Source: Gemmatimonadota bacterium (GTDB lineage Bacteria; Gemmatimonadota; Gemmatimonadetes; Longimicrobiales; Gaopeijiaceae). From it: 17,874 bases of DNA. The notes below the pieces were generated by a model. That model ran no database searches, was not told the origin of the DNA, and saw only the letters and a program-made list of their open reading frames with translations. This document shows, piece by piece, positions 15,425 through 17,874 of this stretch. The stretch lies in NCBI GenBank assembly GCA_024638395.1, contig JAHEKK010000012.1, forward strand, positions 1 to 17,874. The letters run 5' to 3'. The position numbers were made by a program, and so were the translations under genes. Position 1 is the stretch's first letter; every line of letters begins with the position of its first letter.

Positions 15425-16425
15425 TGGGTGGGATCCGTGGGACCGTCCTTCGGTACGCCAACCGGCGCGCCCTGGGTGGTGCGGTCCTGGGCTCGCTCTT
15501 TCTGGCGCCGGTGCTTTCGGCCCAGGACATGGAGCGCATTGCCGCCGAGTGCGCGGGTGCCGAAGCCCTCCTGACCGCGTGGTGCCAGGAGCTGACCCTC
15601 GCGGCCGCGGCGGTCGAGGCCTATCAGGGCCTCGCCTCCGGAATGGGGAGCGTCCTTCCAGGATCGCCGAGTACCGTGGGGCTACGACTCGGAAGCGCGC
15701 CGCGGGTGTCGGTATCCGTTGCTCCCCTTTTGGTCCGGATGGCTTTCCCTGACGTGGACGGGGCCGACGGATCGACGGCGGTCCGCGGAAGCAAGGGCTC
15801 TCTTCTGGGGATGCGCACCAGCGCGGCCGTCGGACTGGTGGACGGGTGGCAGTTGGCGCCGACGGTGGGAGGAGTGCTCTCGATGGACGCGTTGGCCGAC
15901 TGGACCTGGGCCCGATACCCCGGCGACGTGGGATTCGACGGTGGAGGATCGGGGTTCGGACTCGGAGTCCGGCTCGGCGTGTTCCGGGAGTCCTTCACGC
16001 TGCCCGGTGTGACCCTGTCGGTGATGCAGCGGTGGCCCGCCGGCGTGGCGTTGGGATCCGGAGCGGCAGGAAGCCTCGAGGTGGACCAGAGGGTGACCTC
16101 GGTGCGGGCCACGGTCGGGAAGAACCTCTTCGCCGTGGGCCTGTTGGCCGGATTCGGCTGGGATCGCTACGACGGCGACGTCGAGCTTCAGGCCTCGGTG
16201 TCCGACGGCGCCACGGGTGTCGTAACCGGTGCTTCCAGCGGACCTCTGACCCAGGAGCGGCGCCTGTACTTCGTGTCCGGCTGGTTCAACCTCCTGATCT
16301 CCCAACTGTCGGTCGAAGCGGGACTGGCCGACGGCTTCAGGTCGCCCTTTGCGGGCGGGACCGGCGGCTTCCAACCCGAGGACCGCACGCTGTTCCTGTC
16401 GGCCGCATTCCGGATGACCGTTTGA
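15424..16425 (+). CDS. Uncharacterised probable outer-membrane or secreted protein
   Basis: I do not recognise a family. The 333 residues begin with a Sec signal peptide (GAVLGSLFLAPVLSAQ) cleaved probably after VLSA, followed by an Ala-rich helix (about 34-75) with two cysteines. The rest alternates Gly-rich turns and short amphipathic strands (for example LGVRLGVF, LLAGFGWDRY, LFLSAAFRM), as in a small beta-barrel, although the final residue is Val, not the usual aromatic. The start is ATG at 15424, overlapping the purM stop by one base. The stop overlaps the ribD TTG start. Being locked between a purine and a riboflavin gene is unexpected for an envelope protein. Coding is supported by the signal peptide and the tight junctions; function is unknown. 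Confidence 0.7.
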   Translation: MGGIRGTVLRYANRRALGGAVLGSLFLAPVLSAQDMERIAAECAGAEALLTAWCQELTLAAAAVEAYQGLASGMGSVLPGSPSTVGLRLGSAPRVSVSVAPLLVRMAFPDVDGADGSTAVRGSKGSLLGMRTSAAVGLVDGWQLAPTVGGVLSMDALADWTWARYPGDVGFDGGGSGFGLGVRLGVFRESFTLPGVTLSVMQRWPAGVALGSGAAGSLEVDQRVTSVRATVGKNLFAVGLLAGFGWDRYDGDVELQASVSDGATGVVTGASSGPLTQERRLYFVSGWFNLLISQLSVEAGLADGFRSPFAGGTGGFQPEDRTLFLSAAFRMTV

Positions 16426-17609
16426 CGGCTCCCCGCGAGGCCCCTGACGGCCACGAACTCGGCTCAGCGGAATGGACCGATCTCAGCGCGGCGGACCGTG
16501 ACCATCTCCGCCGGGCGATCCGACTCGGCCGCGAGGGCTGGGGCTCGGTTCATCCGAACCCCATGGTCGGTTGCGTCCTGGTGCGGAACGATACGGTGGT
16601 GGCCGAGGGTATCCACCGGAGTTTCGGCGGCCCCCATGCCGAAGCCGACGCCCTGGCCCAGGCCGGCGGGGAAGCGAAGGGGGCCACCGCCTACGTGAGC
16701 CTCGAACCCTGCCGCCACCAGGGGAAGACCCCGTCCTGCGCGCTGGCCCTCCATGCTGCCGGCATTGCCCGGGTGGTGTATTGGGCCCCGGACCCCGGGC
16801 AAGAAGAGGGGGGCGGTGGCCGCTTGCTGGAAAAGAACGGAGTTCGGGTCCAGGGTCCCCATGGGTCCGAGGAAGAGTGGCGTGGCGAAAACCCGTTCTT
16901 CTTCCACCGCCCGCAGGGGAACCGACCCTATGTCGCGGTGAAGCTGGCAGTGAGTCTCGATGGCGGCATCGCGCCGGCTGGAGGACGCCGACAATGGCTG
17001 ACCGGGCCCGAGGCCCAGGTCGAGGTCCACCGGCTTCGGGCCGGATTCGATGCCATCCTGGTCGGCGCAGGCACCTGGCGGGCCGACGATCCGAAACTCA
17101 CGGTCCGGGAGTGGGATCCGCCCGCCGTGCCCCCTCTGAGGGTGTTCATCGATCCGAGGGGGGACATGGGCGCGACGGCGGCCGCCTTCCAGGGCGATGG
17201 CGGTCCGGTGGTCCTGGCCGTGGGAGAACCCGCTGTGGACCCTACCGCCGCACGGCTGGGCTCCCGGGCCGAGATCGTCGGACTTCCAGTCGGCCCCGGG
17301 GGCCTCGACATGGCCTGCCTCCTCGATGTACTGGGCCGGCGGGGCGTTCGCACCCTCCTCTGCGAAGGAGGAGGCCGGCTGGTGGCGACCCTGCTGGCCT
17401 CCGGACTGGCAGACCGCCTCTATCTGTTTCAGGCACCCCTGCTCCTGGGGCCCCGACGGGTCCCTGCGTTCCCTGCGTCCGACACCCCGCGGGAAGAAAA
17501 CGGAGAAGGGACCGCCGCCCCCGGAGGGTCGTTCTCTCGCTGGCGAAGGGTCCGCCCACCCGAGACATTCGGGAGCGACATCCTCATCACCCTCGACCGG
17601 AGCCTCTGA
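16422..17609 (+). CDS. ribD: Bifunctional riboflavin biosynthesis deaminase/reductase RibD
   Basis: RibD deaminates and then reduces the pyrimidine product of GTP cyclohydrolase II in riboflavin synthesis. The 395 residues hold both domains. The deaminase (about 25-150) has HPNPMVGCVLV, the zinc ligands His72 (PHAEADAL, with Glu74 as proton shuttle), Cys97 and Cys106 in EPCRHQGKTPSC. The reductase (about 168-395) has VAVKLAVSLDGGIA, WLTGPEAQVEVHRLRAGFDA, ILVGAGTWRADDPKLTVRE and LLCEGGGRLVATLL. The start is TTG at 16422, the only candidate before the deaminase core; it overlaps the upstream TGA, and longer in-frame readings overlap the preceding gene. The usual PNPxVxGxG stretch after the zinc site is degenerate here (DPGQEEGGGGRLL). 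The stop abuts the riboflavin synthase TTG with no gap. Confidence 0.92.
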   Translation: MTAPREAPDGHELGSAEWTDLSAADRDHLRRAIRLGREGWGSVHPNPMVGCVLVRNDTVVAEGIHRSFGGPHAEADALAQAGGEAKGATAYVSLEPCRHQGKTPSCALALHAAGIARVVYWAPDPGQEEGGGGRLLEKNGVRVQGPHGSEEEWRGENPFFFHRPQGNRPYVAVKLAVSLDGGIAPAGGRRQWLTGPEAQVEVHRLRAGFDAILVGAGTWRADDPKLTVREWDPPAVPPLRVFIDPRGDMGATAAAFQGDGGPVVLAVGEPAVDPTAARLGSRAEIVGLPVGPGGLDMACLLDVLGRRGVRTLLCEGGGRLVATLLASGLADRLYLFQAPLLLGPRRVPAFPASDTPREENGEGTAAPGGSFSRWRRVRPPETFGSDILITLDRSL

Positions 17610-17874
17610 TTGTTCACCGGCCTGGTGGAAGCCGTCGGCCAGATCGGCGCGGCCGAAGATGGGCCCGAAGGACGGACCTTCTCCATCGAGGCGCCGTTTG
17701 CCGGGGAGTTGGCCCTGGGCCAGTCGGTGGCGGTCGACGGGGCCTGCCTGACGGTGACCGGCGTCTAGGGATCCCGCTTCCTCGTCACGGCGGTCCAGGC
17801 CACGCTGGAGCGGACCGTTGCTGGGAGTTACCAGACGGGCGCCCGGGTCAATCTGGAGCGCGCCATGCGCGTTG
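17610..17874 (+). pseudogene. ribE: Riboflavin synthase (alpha chain), interrupted by in-frame TAG, 3' end outside window
   Basis: The last enzyme of riboflavin synthesis, which dismutates two lumazine molecules. Reading from TTG at 17610, directly after the ribD stop, gives the diagnostic start MFTGLVEAVGQI and then QSVAVDGACLTVTGV. Codon 53 (17766-17768) is TAG. Beyond it the same frame continues with clear riboflavin synthase sequence (GSRFLVTAVQATLERT, GARVNLERAMRV) to the right edge. No frameshift is involved: a single base change, most simply from GAG, would restore it. TAG ends rpsA and the PDZ gene normally in this window, so general recoding of TAG is unlikely. It is either a sequencing/assembly error or a genuine nonsense mutation in a normally essential gene. 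Family identity is firm; the state of the gene is open. Confidence 0.8.

Noticed and set aside
16380..16425. FMN riboswitch before ribD
   Set aside because: ribD overlaps the preceding coding region, so there is no untranslated leader for an RFN element.
17610..17874. Genome-wide reassignment of TAG as a sense codon
   Set aside because: TAG terminates rpsA at 1784-1786 and the PDZ gene at 6310-6312 exactly where those proteins should end.

Overview
This is a dense, GC-rich bacterial chromosome segment. Every gene is on the + strand and almost all of it is housekeeping. The very high GC, secreted proteins whose signal peptides end in A-Q, frequent TTG/GTG starts and the gene content suggest Gemmatimonadota or a nearby phylum. 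That placement is inference; nothing here proves it. There are no mobile elements, tRNAs, rRNAs, CRISPR arrays or phage genes, and no stretch over 300 bases lacks a gene.

Layout. (1) 2-1786: ribosomal protein S1, missing its N-terminus at the left edge, followed by a weak terminator-like hairpin. (2) 1844-5232: a lipoprotein with a periplasmic-binding (LpoA-like) fold, directly followed by the carboxyltransferase subunit of an acyl-/propionyl-CoA carboxylase, then a long imperfect hairpin. (3) 5344-6312: a secreted protein with two PDZ domains and no protease domain, then a very GC-rich hairpin. (4) 6478-11375: biotin carboxylase, a TRAM-domain 4Fe-4S m5U RNA methyltransferase, a biotin carrier protein and the catalytic subunit of methylmalonyl-CoA mutase, overlapping or closely spaced behind a candidate sigma-70 promoter with a palindrome at its predicted start point. 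(5) 11455-17874: an FmdB-type zinc ribbon, arginyl-tRNA synthetase, a PfkB-family kinase, PurM, an uncharacterised probable outer-membrane protein, RibD and the beginning of riboflavin synthase, again with tight spacing or overlaps.

How the genes work together. The three carboxylase subunits and the mutase form the core of the route propionyl-CoA -> methylmalonyl-CoA -> succinyl-CoA. The epimerase, the separate B12-binding mutase subunit and the mutase chaperone are not in the window. The right-hand block joins translation (ArgS), purine synthesis (PurM) and riboflavin synthesis (RibD, riboflavin synthase).

I did not find a clear new defence, mobile or biosynthetic system. The observations most worth checking are an in-frame TAG inside riboflavin synthase, an RNA methyltransferase that appears to start at CTG and has Asn in place of the usual motif-IV Asp, the operator-like palindrome before the biotin carboxylase cluster, and an unknown outer-membrane protein coupled between purM and ribD.
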